A stretch of 64,000 bases of DNA from Limnephilus marmoratus. Its lineage: Eukaryota > Arthropoda > Insecta > Trichoptera > Limnephilidae. Made by a program: the position numbers and the translations under genes. The notes beneath the pieces are model-generated. The model was not told the origin of the DNA. It ran no database searches and saw nothing but the letters and a program-made list of their open reading frames with translations. The DNA lies in the NCBI GenBank assembly GCA_917880885.1, contig OU862927.1, positions 21,669,450-21,733,449 of the forward strand, in the 5' to 3' direction. Each line of letters starts with the position of its first letter. The stretch's first letter is position 1. Positions 41,775-54,070 of the stretch are shown piece after piece.

Positions 41775-42526
41775 TAGGTTTGTTGAAAAAGTATCGATAT
41801 TTTTAATTTAATATATCGATATTTTTAGCCGATATATTTTGATCCGATATATCGATTTATCGATTCAAAATATCCAATATCAAAAGTTGTATCAAAAACG
41901 ATATTTTTTAAAATTTATGTATTTAAAATCACTAGAATCCAAAACCGTATAGGAACAAATGGAAAAAAGTTACTGTGTTGGGTCAGGACATCTGGCGGTT
42001 GAAATTTTAAATATTAATAGCTTACAAATCTATTGTCTTTGCATTAGTATTTGTGATCACCAATATTATCTCATGTCTGTAAGTACATACATAGAAATGT
42101 ATGCTATTTTTCGCCACTCCTATGTAATGGTTCCCAATTGTCTATGATTATTGACTATACCTTGTTCCAAACACGAAGTACTTTTTGACATATTCATACG
42201 CCAATAGAATGTTACGTATAAGTTAGAAGAAAGATTATTAGTTTTTGATATTTTTGTAATTATTACGTAATAAAAATGAATAGTGATAAAAATACCGTCA
42301 TTTTTATTGAGATTTTTGTACAAAAAGCAAATTGTGTACAAAAATTACTATTGATAATATTGAGCTGAATACACTATTATTTTAAAAACGCAAAATCTCT
42401 TAAAAATTTGACCGGTATATCGATATATCGATATTTTTTCCTCGATATATCGACGTCGATATTGATATGTTAATAAATATCGACACATCGATATCTCGAT
42501 TTTTTTTTTCACTTTCGACATCCCTA
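41775..42526. mobile_element. Probable hAT-type MITE with TATCGATA-rich ends
   Basis: Ends TAGGTTTGTTGAAAAAGTAT and, inversely, TAGGGATGTCGAAAGTG, flanked by GTAACCAT (41767-41774) and GTAGACAT (42527-42534), a diverged 8-bp pair. Subterminal arrays of TATCGATAT-type palindromes lie at 41797-41885 and 42413-42500. Insect hAT elements with AGGGATGTCGATA-type ends are well known. No transposase. Confidence 0.6.
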
Positions 42527-42534
42527 GTAGACAT

Positions 42535-43674
42535 ACATAAAATAAACACTATCAAGCCATTTCAAGGGTAAGTAGAATGATATAACGCCAAATTAATTTG
42601 TTTTTGCACACACCTTACGTACTTTAAACTTAATATCGTCATGCATAGGTACTCGTTCTTCCTGTTATTTCGACTTTTGATATGGCCCGACTTAGGCCGA
42701 CTTTTCGGCTTTTTCGGCAATTCGCTGGCAATTTATAAAATCTACGTCGATCATCAAAAAAATTTCTTTATTTTGTTTCCTTATACCCAAAAAATAGGTC
42801 CTCCGTTTATTTTCTGTTTAAAAAACGTAGATATTTGGCAGCCCTCTCAGCTGCTGAATCCTGAAAAGTAATTCGAATGGCAAAACTCCTTCTGCCTGCT
42901 TTAAATTTTGTGCAAACTGGAATTAAAACCATAAAAACAGCGTTGTAGTACCTGCTTACCAAACTCTGACGAATATTTTATTTCTACAGAGAAAGTAATG
43001 AAGCAAAAAGTGGGCTCCGCGAAAAGTGATGATTATTCTCTTTTGCCTTTTCACAGTCGGAATTATTTCAAACAACCAAATCCCAAGGCAATCCAAATCA
43101 CACCGAGCGGCAAATATCGAGAAACCTTTTTTTTATTGCAATCCTTTCGCCGTAAATGATTGCCCATGAAAAAAAAAGTGTTCTTTTTTTCTTACGTCAT
43201 TTTTTACTGATCGTTGTGATCAATAATTTGGCCAGTGAAATGCAACAACAAGCCGTTATTTTAACTTTGCTTCACACAAAGAGCAATAAACTGGGATGAA
43301 TGGATATACATTGACGGCCGGCGATACGCTACGACACTATTTCACTTAATGCTGACCGCATTAAAATTTGTTTTGCCTTCTCATCAGGGCTCGTAAAGTA
43401 ATTATTTATCAGTGTAGTGAAGGATATTAGCGTTTACTTTCAGTTATTTGGTGTAGGTAATTTCAGTGTTAAAATTTAAAAGATTGCTAGTTGAAATGAA
43501 CAAAGAAATTAAAGCTTTATCTCTTGTGCGGTAGGATATGATAGTGAAGGAACAAAAAAGAAATTTTTCCAATTTGTTTTGTATATCTTCGGCGTTAACT
43601 ATCTAAAAATTTCTAGACATTTTGTTTTAAAGAGTTTTAACTTTAAATGTACATTTGTGACTATAGTTTTAAAT
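42535..43674. other. Spacer, nothing recognised
   Basis: AT-rich; no gene or repeat recognised. Confidence 0.4.
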
Positions 43675-43740
43675 TTTCTGCGACCGGTTTCGACACATCC
43701 GCGTCATTCACGAGCAAACTTAAAACCAACTTAAAGATTC
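43675..43740 (-). repeat. Isolated Penelope-like terminal motif
   Basis: On the minus strand GCTCGTGAATGACGCGGATG, then GTCGAAACCGGTCGCAG. It has the same GAAACCGG core as at 7111 and 34536, but without a partner arm nearby. Weak evidence. Confidence 0.35.
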
Positions 43741-43794
43741 TATACAAGTACGAAAATTTATTCCAACTAATTGTAAATGTGAAAGCTTAGAATT

Positions 43795-44240
43795 AGTTAC
43801 GGAATATGTGTATCTTGGTATTACAGTAGATTTTTTTTTTTTAATGGGACAAACATATTAAAAAAAAACCTGTAAAACACTCAAATCAATTGCTGGCAGA
43901 ATGTACATATTAAATTTTTTCCTATCAATTGAAACACTTAAAATAATTTATGTCACTGGCAGAATCTATTATAAGATATGGATTAACAATATGGGGAAAT
44001 ACTACTATAACCAATCTGAAACAAGTCCAAAAGTTGTACAAAACGCAATTGTAAAATTATTAGTCGTCCCTAATATTTTCAAACAGAGACATAATACACC
44101 GTTGCTGTTTCAGAGTGCCAAAATTTTACCTGTTAAGGCAATACTACGGCACAAAATTATAATTCAGCATATATTTACCCCGCAGCATAAAGAAAAATTA
44201 TTATATTATATTTCCCCCAGTAGAAGCCAGGATGGATGGG
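43795..44240 (+). pseudogene. LINE reverse transcriptase C-terminal fragment
   Basis: Reads EYVYLGITVD, then KTCKTLKSIAGRMYILN, FLSIETLKIIY and, after frame changes, IRYGLTIWGNTTITNLKQVQ: the YLG and thumb regions of CR1/Jockey-type ORF2. A 146-codon frame (43901-44341) covers part of it in mixed phase. Multiple frameshifts; dead. Confidence 0.75.
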
Positions 44241-45212
44241 GTCTACCTCGTGGTCCAGATGTTAACCAGACATTGAAAATTTTGGAGAAGACCGATGCAA
44301 AGCAAAGGCCATGCACATTACATGGAACTGTCAGATCATAATGGATGCACAATAGAAAATGCTCGAGGATTTGCAAAGTATCACTACCAAGCCTTGAACC
44401 TACCAGGTTTTGAATTCCAATCCGGTATCGAACAAGGTGAAGTGTATGAGTAGAGAGTGAGTGTTAGGGATTTTCTTTCCTGTCCTACTCACTACCTGTG
44501 GCATAAATACTGCAAATAGAGTGGCCACTGTGCTCCCGGGGACGGTGTGAAGGATTTGAAGGATCTCCTTTCTGTCCCACTGCTCACTGTCTCTCGTCGG
44601 GAGTGCTTGTGGCTGGCCAGAAGCTGTAGATAATGTTCTTCTTTTGTATGCTGCCATGGGAACGTTTATTAATTTGCTTTTCATTTCTCTTTTTACGTTC
44701 TAATGCATGTGCCTAAATAAATATTGTCTCTCCACTAGCTTCAAGAACGAGAACAAACTGCCCCGGATAGAATACTTAAAAGTTTTTGGTACGTATAAAT
44801 GCATGTTGCGCCATATAAGGAGAGTCGGGAACTTTTAGAATCATTTAATAGTAGCGTCGTTTAAAAAAAAAACAGAGTCCAGACGTGAGAACCGATAGAT
44901 AGAGGGACCCGTCTGGTCCTTAAAACGTTTTGGGAAAGTGGTGGGTGCCCGACTGTACTTGCTCCGCTAAATAACATTATTTTACGGAGGTATCACTAAA
45001 AATTGTCCAGAAGATGAGTAAGATTAAAAAAGGAGCTTCGAGATCTTAAAAGTTGTTTAAATACTTATTAATAATTATTATCAGTCAGAAAAAAACATCG
45101 TTCCGTTAATATTCTCCTGATCGTATTATTGTTTTCATCTTGAATAAACAAGGAAAAACATGCAGCGACTTTCGTCGTCATCTTCTTCTACGTTTAAAAT
45201 CATTTTCAATTT
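44241..45212. other. Spacer with unrecognised balanced-composition block
   Basis: 44400-44684 (minus) holds a 94-codon frame without recognisable domains (AYKRRTLSTASGQPQALPTR). The block 44500-44650 is GC-richer than its surroundings. It could be an unknown repeat or gene relic. Confidence 0.3.
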
Positions 45213-45592
45213 GGGAGGAGGATATGGGTACCGCCACCCCGGGATCCATACCAACCAACACCTCTGCCGTTGGTCAACCCAAGTGGTTCGCTACGTTTTT
45301 TTGATTTAGCAGGGGTGCCCGGGTTCATGGGGTGAGGTTTGACCAGGTCTTGGCAACCGATGCGTGAGAGAGAATTCCTCGGCCCATCGCTTTGCATCCC
45401 ATTTGGAGGGATGGATTCATACGTCTATCACTCCTGGACAAACTGACCCCCAGATTCCTACCCACACCTCATACCTATTTACTTCCCAGAACTCATTTCT
45501 TAAAAAAAAACCTTCACATAGCATCCTAAGATGACATAGGGCCTGAGGGAAATTATTTTCTTCAGGGCTTCCTGTCTGAAGCTAAAGTAAAA
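45213..45592 (+). mobile_element. Repeat family B copy, degraded
   Basis: AGGATATGGGTACCGCCACC, ACCAACACCTCTGCC, CCCAAGTGGTTCGCTACG, GGGGTGCCCGGGTTCATGG, CCCAGATTCCTACCCA, AAGATGACATAGGGCCTGAG and GAAGCTAAAGT plus A7. Deletions at the IYWIT segment and in the middle break the frame that other copies retain. Confidence 0.82.
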
Positions 45593-46130
45593 AAAAATCT
45601 GCAAAAATTCTGTTAGGTGATTTATGATAATTACTGGCATATTTTTTTCCAACAATCCCATCAATTGAAGTTTTAAATAGAGCGCGTAAATTTTCTCTCA
45701 AATATTCAATTATAAATTATATAATTTATTGCATAAAATGAAATAACTATAAAACGATTAAAATTGCCAAATTCTGATACTATCCAAAATAAATTCACTA
45801 AAAAACCATTAAAAATGCCCAAATCCAGAGATGGGAAATTAATGAATGAACGATTTTATCCGAAAGCCCGCGACGTAGAAAGTCCAGTGCAGCCCCACCC
45901 GTGTTTTTAACGCCCCGCAATAAATTCGCGGCCATCCCTCAACTGTTTTACGACCCTTCAGAGCGTTTCAATTGCGTCGAATATTTCCAGCGAGAATGGT
46001 CCTGGTCATTCCGGCGTAATTATTTATCGTTTGCTCTCCGCTTGCTTTTAACTGGAGTTGATACTTCCACTAAGGGATTTTAGGAGGCAGGAATTGGCTA
46101 CAGGATTTGTCAAAAGTTTCACCGATTTCA
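45593..46130. other. Spacer, nothing recognised
   Basis: A GC-richer stretch at 45860-46050 has a 60-codon frame without motifs. Confidence 0.35.
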
Positions 46131-46312
46131 TCGGTCAGTTGCCGAGTTGCCATCGCGTTTGGGTCCCACCCAGGCGTCATATGTTCAATTGAATTGGTAA
46201 TCACAACACAAGCAACATTTTCTGCTTACTGTGATGGTGGAAGGAGATTTTTAAATATTGTTAGGTTATTCGTAACCTAGAAATGTTTGTTTTTCATAAA
46301 AAAAAAATCTCA
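46131..46312 (+). mobile_element. SINE family A, copy 3 (old)
   Basis: CATCGCGTTTGGGTCCCACC, AGGCGTCATATGTTC, CACAACACAAGCAACATTTT and GGTTATTCGTAACCTAGAAA, ending in A10. The B box is degraded (GTTCAATTGA) and some bases after it are deleted. Confidence 0.8.
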
Positions 46313-48559
46313 TTTAAGTAAGGGTGTCCGTAGGCGAGAGACTTTAACTGCGAAGACAGTTGGAAAACTAACCAAATTTATACAAATCCAAAAAAAATCT
46401 CGCGTATGCGCACTTCCATACACAGTAGTGGATTTGTATGCCTGCAAGTTTTGCTGCGTAATTGTCTCTGCAACTCTCTCTGCCTCTCGTCTGTGAGCGC
46501 CATTATTTGTGAGTGCCATTGCTTTTCCGGTTAAACTTACGATTCTTGGAATACTTGATGGTAAAATTTAAAAAAAAAACTTGTTATAAAACAGACAAAA
46601 TAATGGTATGATTAATTGAGATTTTCATGGCTATTGTATTACACATCTACCCTAATGATTGACAGTGTAATGCTGTCCGAAATGCTGGCTAAAGAAGGAG
46701 CAAATGATATAATAATCCAAAAATAAATCACTGCAGATAAAATAAAGGTAAAATAGTACCAAAATGCACAAAATAAATGACAAAATTCGTGCACTCGTAA
46801 AATTTTGTTCATACGTTCATCTTGGCAACATAAATAAAAATCTGCAGATATTTCGAAAAACAGTGGTGCGATACCACTGGAAGGGGGGGTTGAGGGAGAT
46901 TTTTTTAAAAATACATGTCGTAGGTATAGGTCGAGTGAGGATCGTTTACTACGTTTTAATTTGTGGTGAAACAAAAGCGACCATTCCCAAGTCGACATTA
47001 TAAATATTTAGTAAGATAAGATAGGTTTTTAGTAAAGAAATATGAATATAATGAGGGTTAACACTAGAGCCAGATAATTTATGACAAAAAGGAACTGATT
47101 CTTCAAAATTTGTAAATATTTTGTCGCTTTACAATTTTTTTTCAAATTTGATAAATATTCCATAAGTAATTAGTTCCAAAAATACTGGTTCCTCGGATAA
47201 GTAATATAGACGGATCCAGTGACAGCAAATATTATACGCTTGAATCAAATATTAATTACACCGGAAAGCATAACGGTCCGGTACATTAGTGTGACATTTT
47301 GAAATTTTCTACAAGTAACCCAGAAAAATATTTTTTTTTGTTTAATTCACTACAAGTTTTTCTACATTGGTGGTAATCAGGTTAGATAGAGGGTACACTT
47401 TTACATATAACTGCGTACTCATCTGAAATTTTGATTTTTTGGAGATATCTGAATACACTTCCGAAATAACTGTTCGTTGCACATCGAAGAAGTTATAAGC
47501 AATCTGAATGGAGACTATCCAATTAAGAAATTATCATATATTTAAAAAACGCTACCTTAGTAGACACACAGTTGCTCACGTTGTAACTAAGCGTTGTCCA
47601 TTATTTTACATTGTAGTCCTTGGCTACAACATATTCTGCGGCTTTATTAAAATGTCCAGTATATTAATGGGAGTCTGTTATTAGTCGATTTCATTGCGGC
47701 AGTTAGAATTAATCGTGTATTCTATTTGCAAAAGAACTAAAGGGTGTCACGGAATGGAAAACGTAATAATATTTTCATGGAAATAATATTATTGAGAATC
47801 TTCTGAAAAAAATATGTACCTATTTCATCTGTCATCCGATTCGGTTCAAATTTGTATAATCACCTGATAACAATAATAATCATGATCATTATTTAGATTT
47901 CTAGTTAAGTTTCAAAGCAATTATGGATTATAAACAGTGATAATTATTATCAACAAGTGTATTAATTTAGGCCAAAGATGGCGCCAGTAATTTCAGATGT
48001 CGCTGATTGTGTATTGTGTGATCATTTTTTGAACTTCCTCCCTTCTGAATATACAAAGGAATTTAACTAAAAAGTCCACGTTAGCTAAAAATTAACACTT
48101 TTCTAACTAAACTTGCATAGAAAACATAAAGTATTGATTAAACCTTTGTCCATTGAGTGGGGAATAAGTTATGTGTCGGTAACTTGTAACTTTAAAAACG
48201 ATAAATTTAATTTTTTCAAAGGGTGCTTTATTTAAAAAACAACAACCACTTCTTTGTTAAATCCTAACTTTTTTACAATCATTTTAAATTATTTGATTAA
48301 TTAGCCATAAATACTATTAGGGGTAATCTCTCCTTATTCCTACCAATATCCTTTTTCATAAAAAAACTAAGTCAAAAAATTTTGTGCAGTGACAGTCTTC
48401 AAATGAGTGACAGCCGGGTGTGGATCATTTCTATTCTTTGATTATATATATCTTCAGTTTAATTTAACTACTTTTTGGTTTAACTACGAGTTTTCGTGAT
48501 GTATCCATCAAATTATTTTTAAATGAAAACTGACTTCTTCTTCCTTGCGCTGTCCCAAC
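46313..48559. other. Long AT-rich spacer
   Basis: No exon or repeat family recognised in 2.2 kb. The 119-codon minus frame at 46639-46998 looks hydrophobic but has no motif and overlaps an open frame on the other strand. A local hairpin (AATAATATTTTCATGGAAAT, AATATT) lies near 47765. Confidence 0.4.
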
Positions 48560-49270
48560 TCATTGTCTAGGTAGGTTGTTGGAGTCGGCTCTTCATGTTC
48601 TCAGGTTGTAGTTTCTTCTATTCTGAGTATCGCCTTCATCCAGGCCGTTTCGCATTGAGTCATCTAGGAGTTCTTCGGTCTTCCTTTGAATGACTGTCGA
48701 TGAAGCTCCACAGATATTGCCTGCTTTACTGCGAGATCTGATGGTCATTTCTTGACTTGTTAGATAATTCATGACCATTATAAATAGCAGTGGGCTGAGG
48801 ACAGGTCCTTGGTGTACCCCCACTTTAATTGGAAAATTTAATGATGTCCCTGATGTGCACCTTACTTGTTTACAACGTTTGTATACATATCTTGTATGGA
48901 CAGCACATATCATTCTAGTACATTGTGGGATCTCAATGCTGCCCATATCAGGCTTAGGGGTACCTTGTCAAATGTTTTTTCCAAGTCTATAAATACCATG
49001 TGCAAGTCTTTTTTCAATTGCAATTCTGACTATTTGAAAAGCATCTATTGTTGATTTTCCTGACACAAAGCCGCATTGATCGTAGTGTATTTTTTCAATA
49101 TTCCTTATTCGTGTGTTGATAATTCTCTCATATATTTTCATGGTGTGAGACATAAGCTTTATCCTTCTATAATTGTCGAACTTCCTAGAGTCTCCTTTAT
49201 TTTAGGAGGTAACTCTTCCTACAGTTTTCTGGCATTGGTTCTCCATTTAGTACTTTATTGTACAGATTGC
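48560..49270 (-). pseudogene. RTE-like LINE reverse transcriptase fragment
   Basis: Minus strand, in two frames: MSHTMKIYERIINTRIRN, then HYDQCGFVSGKSTIDAFQIV and IAIEKRLAHGIY (about 48968-49153); then RMICAVHTRYVYKRC, LNFPIKVGVHQGPVLSPLLF and IMVMNYLT (about 48770-48946). SHTMKIxERI, QCGFxxGxST and VGVHQGxxLSPxLF are RTE/BovB-type motifs 1-4. Part of motif A is lost at the frame junction and the YADD region is not found, so the copy is dead. Confidence 0.85.
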
Positions 49271-50369
49271 ACAGCCATTTAAGTCCCAATTTACCACACT
49301 CTTTCCATAATTTAATAAATAAAAGCTAAATATACTGAGCGCTCAGAATGAAAGGTGACGCCTTCATTCACCTGCTATGAGTAACGTGAGTAACTCTAAT
49401 GTGAGTAACGCCTTAATGTGAGTAACTCTATTTTGTGCTATCTATGTTCCTCCAAATCTTCAGTATTTCTAACACGTGCTTTGTTTTTATGAGAAATAGG
49501 ACGGATTACCTCTTATCTTCCGATACTGTATTATGGTGAATCGATATTATGATCTCGAGGAATACAGCTGGTGGAAATCGCTGTACAAGCACATCACAGG
49601 GGGGAGTAAACTGTCACAGTAAATAAATAAAAAAAAATATTGTTATACCTTTTTGTTTAGCAAATTAAAAAGCAATTCTTTTGTATTTTAGGTACTGAGT
49701 TGCTACCTTCTTCCTTCTAGTATTTATGATATAGTGTCAATTCTTAATAATTATAATAAAACACGTAAGATGACGATATTATCTAATAAAACGTAAAAAA
49801 ATCATTTCATCCAATTTAATGTAGATCTGAATGTAATGGAATCTTTCAGTTCAATTTTCATTCACTTCCCCAACTACCGAAATGTATGAATTTGGGCAAT
49901 GATTAAAATACATACAATAACAAAAATAAACCAACATTAAAGTTTGATTTGATTGGTTTTCTGTATTTTTTAGACCATTCTTTTTTTTCTGTCCACACCC
50001 AGACTGTGCCATTTCAACGCCCTCCTATTTTCTCTGGATCATCTACTGCCCCCCTGAAAGTTTTAAACGCCCACAAGGGGCGCCCACGAGATAAATATGT
50101 TATTGAATGAAAGTATTTGATTGATAATTTTAAAATGTTCATCATAACTCCATAAACCGGGATCGTAATAACGAAATGCATTGACAAAGTAATAATTATT
50201 CTCGTTAGAAAAGGTATTATGCCACAAGCTCACATTTGCCACAAGCTCAATATTTGCTGTATTTATCTTTGCTAGAGCAATCCTGATGGGTTACAGAACT
50301 CATTTTAGGACAGGAAGAACATACAATTCATGGGTGGGAGGAAATAGTCACAATTTTACTTGGGATTTT
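49271..50369. other. AT-rich spacer with a short tandem motif
   Basis: ATGTGAGTAAC-type units repeat at 49377-49430. Nothing else recognised. Confidence 0.4.
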
Positions 50370-50870
50370 AGGTATTAAAAATATAAGTTTCATATACAAT
50401 ATAGACGAAAAATAAAAGACTGGTTGAGTAGAAAAAACAAAAATAGAAAACAATTAAAGAAAAAGGGAATAAGGTTATACAAATATGGATGATTACAAAT
50501 AAATGGAAAAGAAAAGAAGAGAAAAAGAAACAAGACAATAAATTGAAGATGACAAGACAATTACATAGTTTCATCCTTAAACGTACATAAAAAATATTCT
50601 TTTAAAGCATTACTCTGATTTTTTTAAGTTGCTGGATTCCCTTGCACATATCTGGAAGCGAATTATATAGAGTATAGGCAACATAGTTCAGAGATTTTAT
50701 CCCATATTTTGTAGTGTGTGTTTGAGGTATGCGGATTTTATTGCTATTAGTATTGTGAGTGAGAATGTCTTGATTGTAAAGTGGCTTGATGTTAAATATG
50801 GTTGTTCTCCTGAAAACCTTTATAGAAGGTTTTATCAACGCAAGATTAAACAAAATGCTTGTGAGACTAA
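50370..50870 (-). pseudogene. LINE ORF2 C-terminus and 3' UTR fragment
   Basis: Minus frame 50602-50853 reads ILTHNTNSNKIRIPQTHTTK, YGIKSLNYVAYTLYNSLPDM and CKGIQQLKKI. This fits the conserved C-terminal end of CR1/Jockey ORF2 (T+N-rich, then YG..S..Y.G...WN.LP). The AT-rich remainder is a plausible 3' UTR. Upstream RT is missing. Confidence 0.65.
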
Positions 50871-51410
50871 TTAAAATATACCTAAGTTCCTCTAACTAAG
50901 AGAGAACTCTTCGAAACTCGAATTAGTTCTTGACATTAAATCTCCCGAAACCAAACAGTTTTGTTCCCATAAAATACTTAAACTGAGTTTACAAACTGAA
51001 CACAAATAATAATAATAATATCTCAGATGTTCAAAGTAACCTTTCCCATTGGTTTTCATAACTTTTTATGTTTCCTTAAAGTTTCGGGGCAACGGAAAGC
51101 AGAAAATCCAGAAACCGTAGACTGTAAGCCCGTGTCCAGAAGTTTTGAGAAATTTCTAGAATTGAGGTCTTCCACCGATAATATTATGACTGTTTTTAAT
51201 GTATAATGGAGCCTGAAATTCCGAAAGAGGAAATGTGATTATGTACGATCTTAAAGTATTTAAATAATGAGAGTTTCATGAAAATCGACTTGCAAATAAT
51301 TGCCTATTTTGATGACCTGTTATTATGTGTCTAAATTTGTTTCAGTTCGAAAGCTCGAAATTTTATTGTTGGACAAGTTATTAGTGAGATAGCTGTCCGT
51401 AATGGTTCCG
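50871..51410. other. Spacer, nothing recognised
   Basis: No feature beyond a short AAT run near 51006. Confidence 0.4.
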
Positions 51411-51735
51411 CGACCAGAGAAGAATATGTGGACCCGTGAAAGAGGGCGAAAAGTGGCGCATCCGGCAAAATAAAGAATTGTTTGATGTATATAAAGCCCC
51501 TCGCATCTCAGCACATATGAGACTCCTCAGATTACACGCGTCCCAAAAAGAATTTTGACTGGACACCCAGTTGGAAAGAGAAAAGTGGAAAGACCCAGAC
51601 TAAGGTGGGAAGATGAGGTAAGAGGGGATGCAGCACAGCTTCTCCAGGTACCAAACTGGAAGTCTGCTGCTGAGGGCAGGAGGAGTTGGAGACGACTCTT
51701 GCAGGAGGCCAAAGCACGATACGGGCTGTAGCGCA
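51411..51735 (+). pseudogene. LINE ORF2 C-terminal fragment
   Basis: Plus frames give WRIRQNKELFDVYKAPRIS, AHMRLLRLHA and, after a shift, RVPKRILTGHPVGKRKVERP, RLRWEDEVRGDAAQLL and NWKSAAEGRRSWRRLLQEAK. The layout (E/Y-rich, LRWxGH-like, GxRxxGRPxxRWxD, N-W, DRxxWR) is the C-terminus of an RTE/I-type LINE ORF2. It ends near AAAGCACGATACGGGCTGTAG. No RT core remains. Confidence 0.78.
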
Positions 51736-52950
51736 ATCAAAGAAGAATGGTTGCGCGACTTTTCATCCCGCGACAAAATATCCCCGAAAAAATTATAATC
51801 GACACAATATCCTACGTACAAAACATCCCCCAACAAAATACATACTAAAACCCAACTGGTGTCGCGAAACTGCGACTCCACTGTAAATTGGCGTTAAGTG
51901 CTGCAGAGCAAAGCCTATGCAACCCTCGAAGGACCAGTCCCGAAACTACATGATCGCTAAGTTATACGGGACGATTAAATAGCATACACTCGCAAAACCT
52001 GGTGGATAGTCAGTCGATAGTTCAGATCTGTGCTTTTGGAAAATTAGATAAGCCCAGATTGGAAAAAGGAAAATAGGACTCACCGTTGCAGATGGGGTCT
52101 CGGTAATCATCAGTTTGTGGTGTACACTTCACAATTTTTAATTTAAAAACCGCAATATTCTTATAGCAAGAGGTTATGATACATGCGCCCTGTCTGAGAT
52201 CTTATTTTGCACTGAACAGCAAAGAACACTGTCACCTCTCCAAAGTTGAGTACTTTCTTGCAACAATTTTTCATGGTGACATTTAGGATGGAGAGATAAG
52301 GTAGGTGGGATAAATTCAGGATTTTGACATATGGTACCTACCAAGTCTGCGAGTGCAATACCCAATCAATCCCATATAATAATGCGCGAATACCAACCTA
52401 ACCTAAACTAACCAAAAAATGGGACGAAAATAATGCAGACATCCTATAAAGACAAAAAATTATTGTCAAAACGGGTGAAAACGCGTATTACCGTCCAAAA
52501 TGCATAATAAAATGATTTTAGTTTATTTTGATCTGGTAGACGTTGTCATATATTAGAGAACGGTAGTAAACGATTGTCACTATCTTCAAAAAGTAAAAAA
52601 ATAGGGTATGCTTTTGGGTAACTAATAAATTCTTATCATATTAAATACAATTAGTCATAACACTTTCAATTACAATGGTGGTTTTTTTGTAATGTATTTG
52701 GTTAGCGAATCTTAATAAAAAGAGTTTTTCAACACACTGCCATATAAAGAAGTATATTTGAAAAACCCAACTTAAAAATGTAAATCCCAAAACATTTGTA
52801 ACTAAAGTAAAACCAGGCAGAGATCGTATCGATGTCACCATGGAGGATTCGAAAGGGACGTACTTCCTAACTTGCTTCTTATCATATTGATTGACAATGA
52901 CCATTCTTCTATAATTAACGGTAGGTATCCTTACAATTTAGTACATTTAT
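51736..52950. other. Spacer, nothing firm
   Basis: GGTTGCGCGACTTTTC (51749) and GTCGCGAAACTGCGAC (51861) form imperfect inverted ends of a possible small element. No coding region recognised in the rest. Confidence 0.35.
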
Positions 52951-53324
52951 ACTCATAACAGTGGCGGCGTAAGGGGGGGGGGGGCGGTCCGCCCCGGGTG
53001 CCAAGCACCAAGGGGTGACAACGACAACCCACTCATACAGACAAAGAATGCGCACAAAATCACCCGCTGTAAAGACATTTCAATAAATAACTGCGTACTC
53101 TTGTGTCTAGCTACTTACATTATCATATTTTGAAATGCGTCGCAACAATATTTTTTTTTCGAATATAATTTCTAATTCCCTTTCTAAAACTGAAGAATCA
53201 TTTTGAGAAGCTTGCATCAACACTCGAAGAGATGTGTGATCCCAACACTGGCAAAGCAGGCGTTGAAAGAAGAAATTAGCGAAACTCAATCGAAAATCTG
53301 GAGACATAAAAATCAGAAAAAGTT

Positions 53325-53400
53325 ATCGGCACCTCTGGGACTTGAACCCAGGACCTTCTGCTTACATGGCAAGAGCTCTACTAACTGAGCTAATTAAAAA
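53325..53400 (-). repeat. tRNA-like sequence (SINE head or tRNA pseudogene), inverted
   Basis: Minus strand: TAGCTCAGTTAGTAGAGC (D arm), anticodon region CTTGCCATGTAAGCAGA, then T arm CTGGGTTCAAGTCCCAG, then AGGTGCC. The D and T arms pair, but the 5' acceptor strand is lost (TTTTAAT). The anticodon loop CATGTAA lacks U33; a threonine UGU anticodon is its likeliest origin. Followed by GATAACTTTTTCTG, shared with 53995. Confidence 0.7.
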
Positions 53401-53425
53401 TTTATCCAGACACTATCTAGATAGC

Positions 53426-53862
53426 CAAGGGCGGATTTAGGGGAGGGGGGGGGGCAAGAGGGCACGTGCCCCCCCCCCCCCCCCCCCCAGACGGTATTTT
53501 TCTGTACTGTGGAGATTCCATCACAGTACATACTTGGAAGCTAAAACTGTCTTTTTTAAACATTTAATTTTTCGATTGTTTTGACACTTTCATAAACCTT
53601 CCTATACATACTTGAACTTGTAGAAATAAACTTGAAATATGATACTTTAGTTTATTTCTAACAGTAATCGTTGATTTTTTGCCTTTCCGCCCCTTGTGCC
53701 CGCCCAGAAAAAAAATCTAACAGTAATTGTGGATTTTTTGCGCGTCCACCCCTTGTGCCACCCCCCCCCCCTAGAAAAAAATCCTAACAGTAATTGTTGA
53801 TTTTTTTGCCCGTCCGCCCTTTGTGCCCCCCCCCCCAGAAAAAAATCCTGGATCCGCCCTTG
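53426..53862. mobile_element. Nested inverted-end unit with poly-C/poly-G
   Basis: Ends CAAGGGCGGAT (53426) and ATCCGCCCTTG (to 53862) are exact 11-bp inverted repeats of hAT type. No matching 8-bp duplication (TAGATAGC against CATTTAGT). Inside are G- and C-runs and the 63-bp tandem repeat. Confidence 0.6.
53640..53850. repeat. Tandem repeat, about 63 bp, three copies
   Basis: Units start TAACAGTAATYGTTGATTTT and continue TTGCCYKTCCGCCCYTTGTG (ambiguity shows variation between copies), then a C-run and AGAAAAAAATC. C-run lengths differ by copy. Confidence 0.8.
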
Positions 53863-53994
53863 CATTTAGTTCGGATTTGAATCTTGCAATCATATATAAA
53901 GGTAGCAGCCAATAATATGTGCGTTAAGCAAATGAAGATAAAGTTCGTAGTTCTTAGCCGAAGAATGATACAGTTAAATGTGACCGAATTTGAT

Positions 53995-54070
53995 ATAGAC
54001 ATCTTAGCTCAGTTGGTAGAGCTGTTTTCATGTAAACAGAAGGTCCCGCGTTCGAGTCCCAGAGGTGACA
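53995..54070 (+). repeat. tRNA-like sequence (SINE head or tRNA pseudogene)
   Basis: GACATCT pairs with AGGTGAC in 6 of 7 positions. D arm GCTC/GAGC is intact. The anticodon arm TGTTT/AAACA encloses a 6-nt loop (one short), and the T stem CCGCG/CCCAG pairs in 3 of 5. It therefore resembles a tRNA but is unlikely to be functional. It mirrors 53325-53400, with the same follow-on GATATCTTTTTCTG-like sequence. Confidence 0.65.

Noticed and set aside
46639..46998. 119-codon hydrophobic minus frame
   Set aside because: Overlaps an opposite open frame, no recognisable family, in AT-rich DNA where T-rich codons give hydrophobic residues by chance.
53647..53865. Gly-rich minus frame with GQKNQQLLL-type repeats
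   Set aside because: Product of a 63-bp non-coding tandem repeat with C runs; frame depends on run length.
53995..54070. Functional tRNA gene
   Set aside because: Six-base anticodon loop and a T stem with only three pairs; the inverted partner lacks a 5' acceptor strand. Treated as tRNA-derived repeat.
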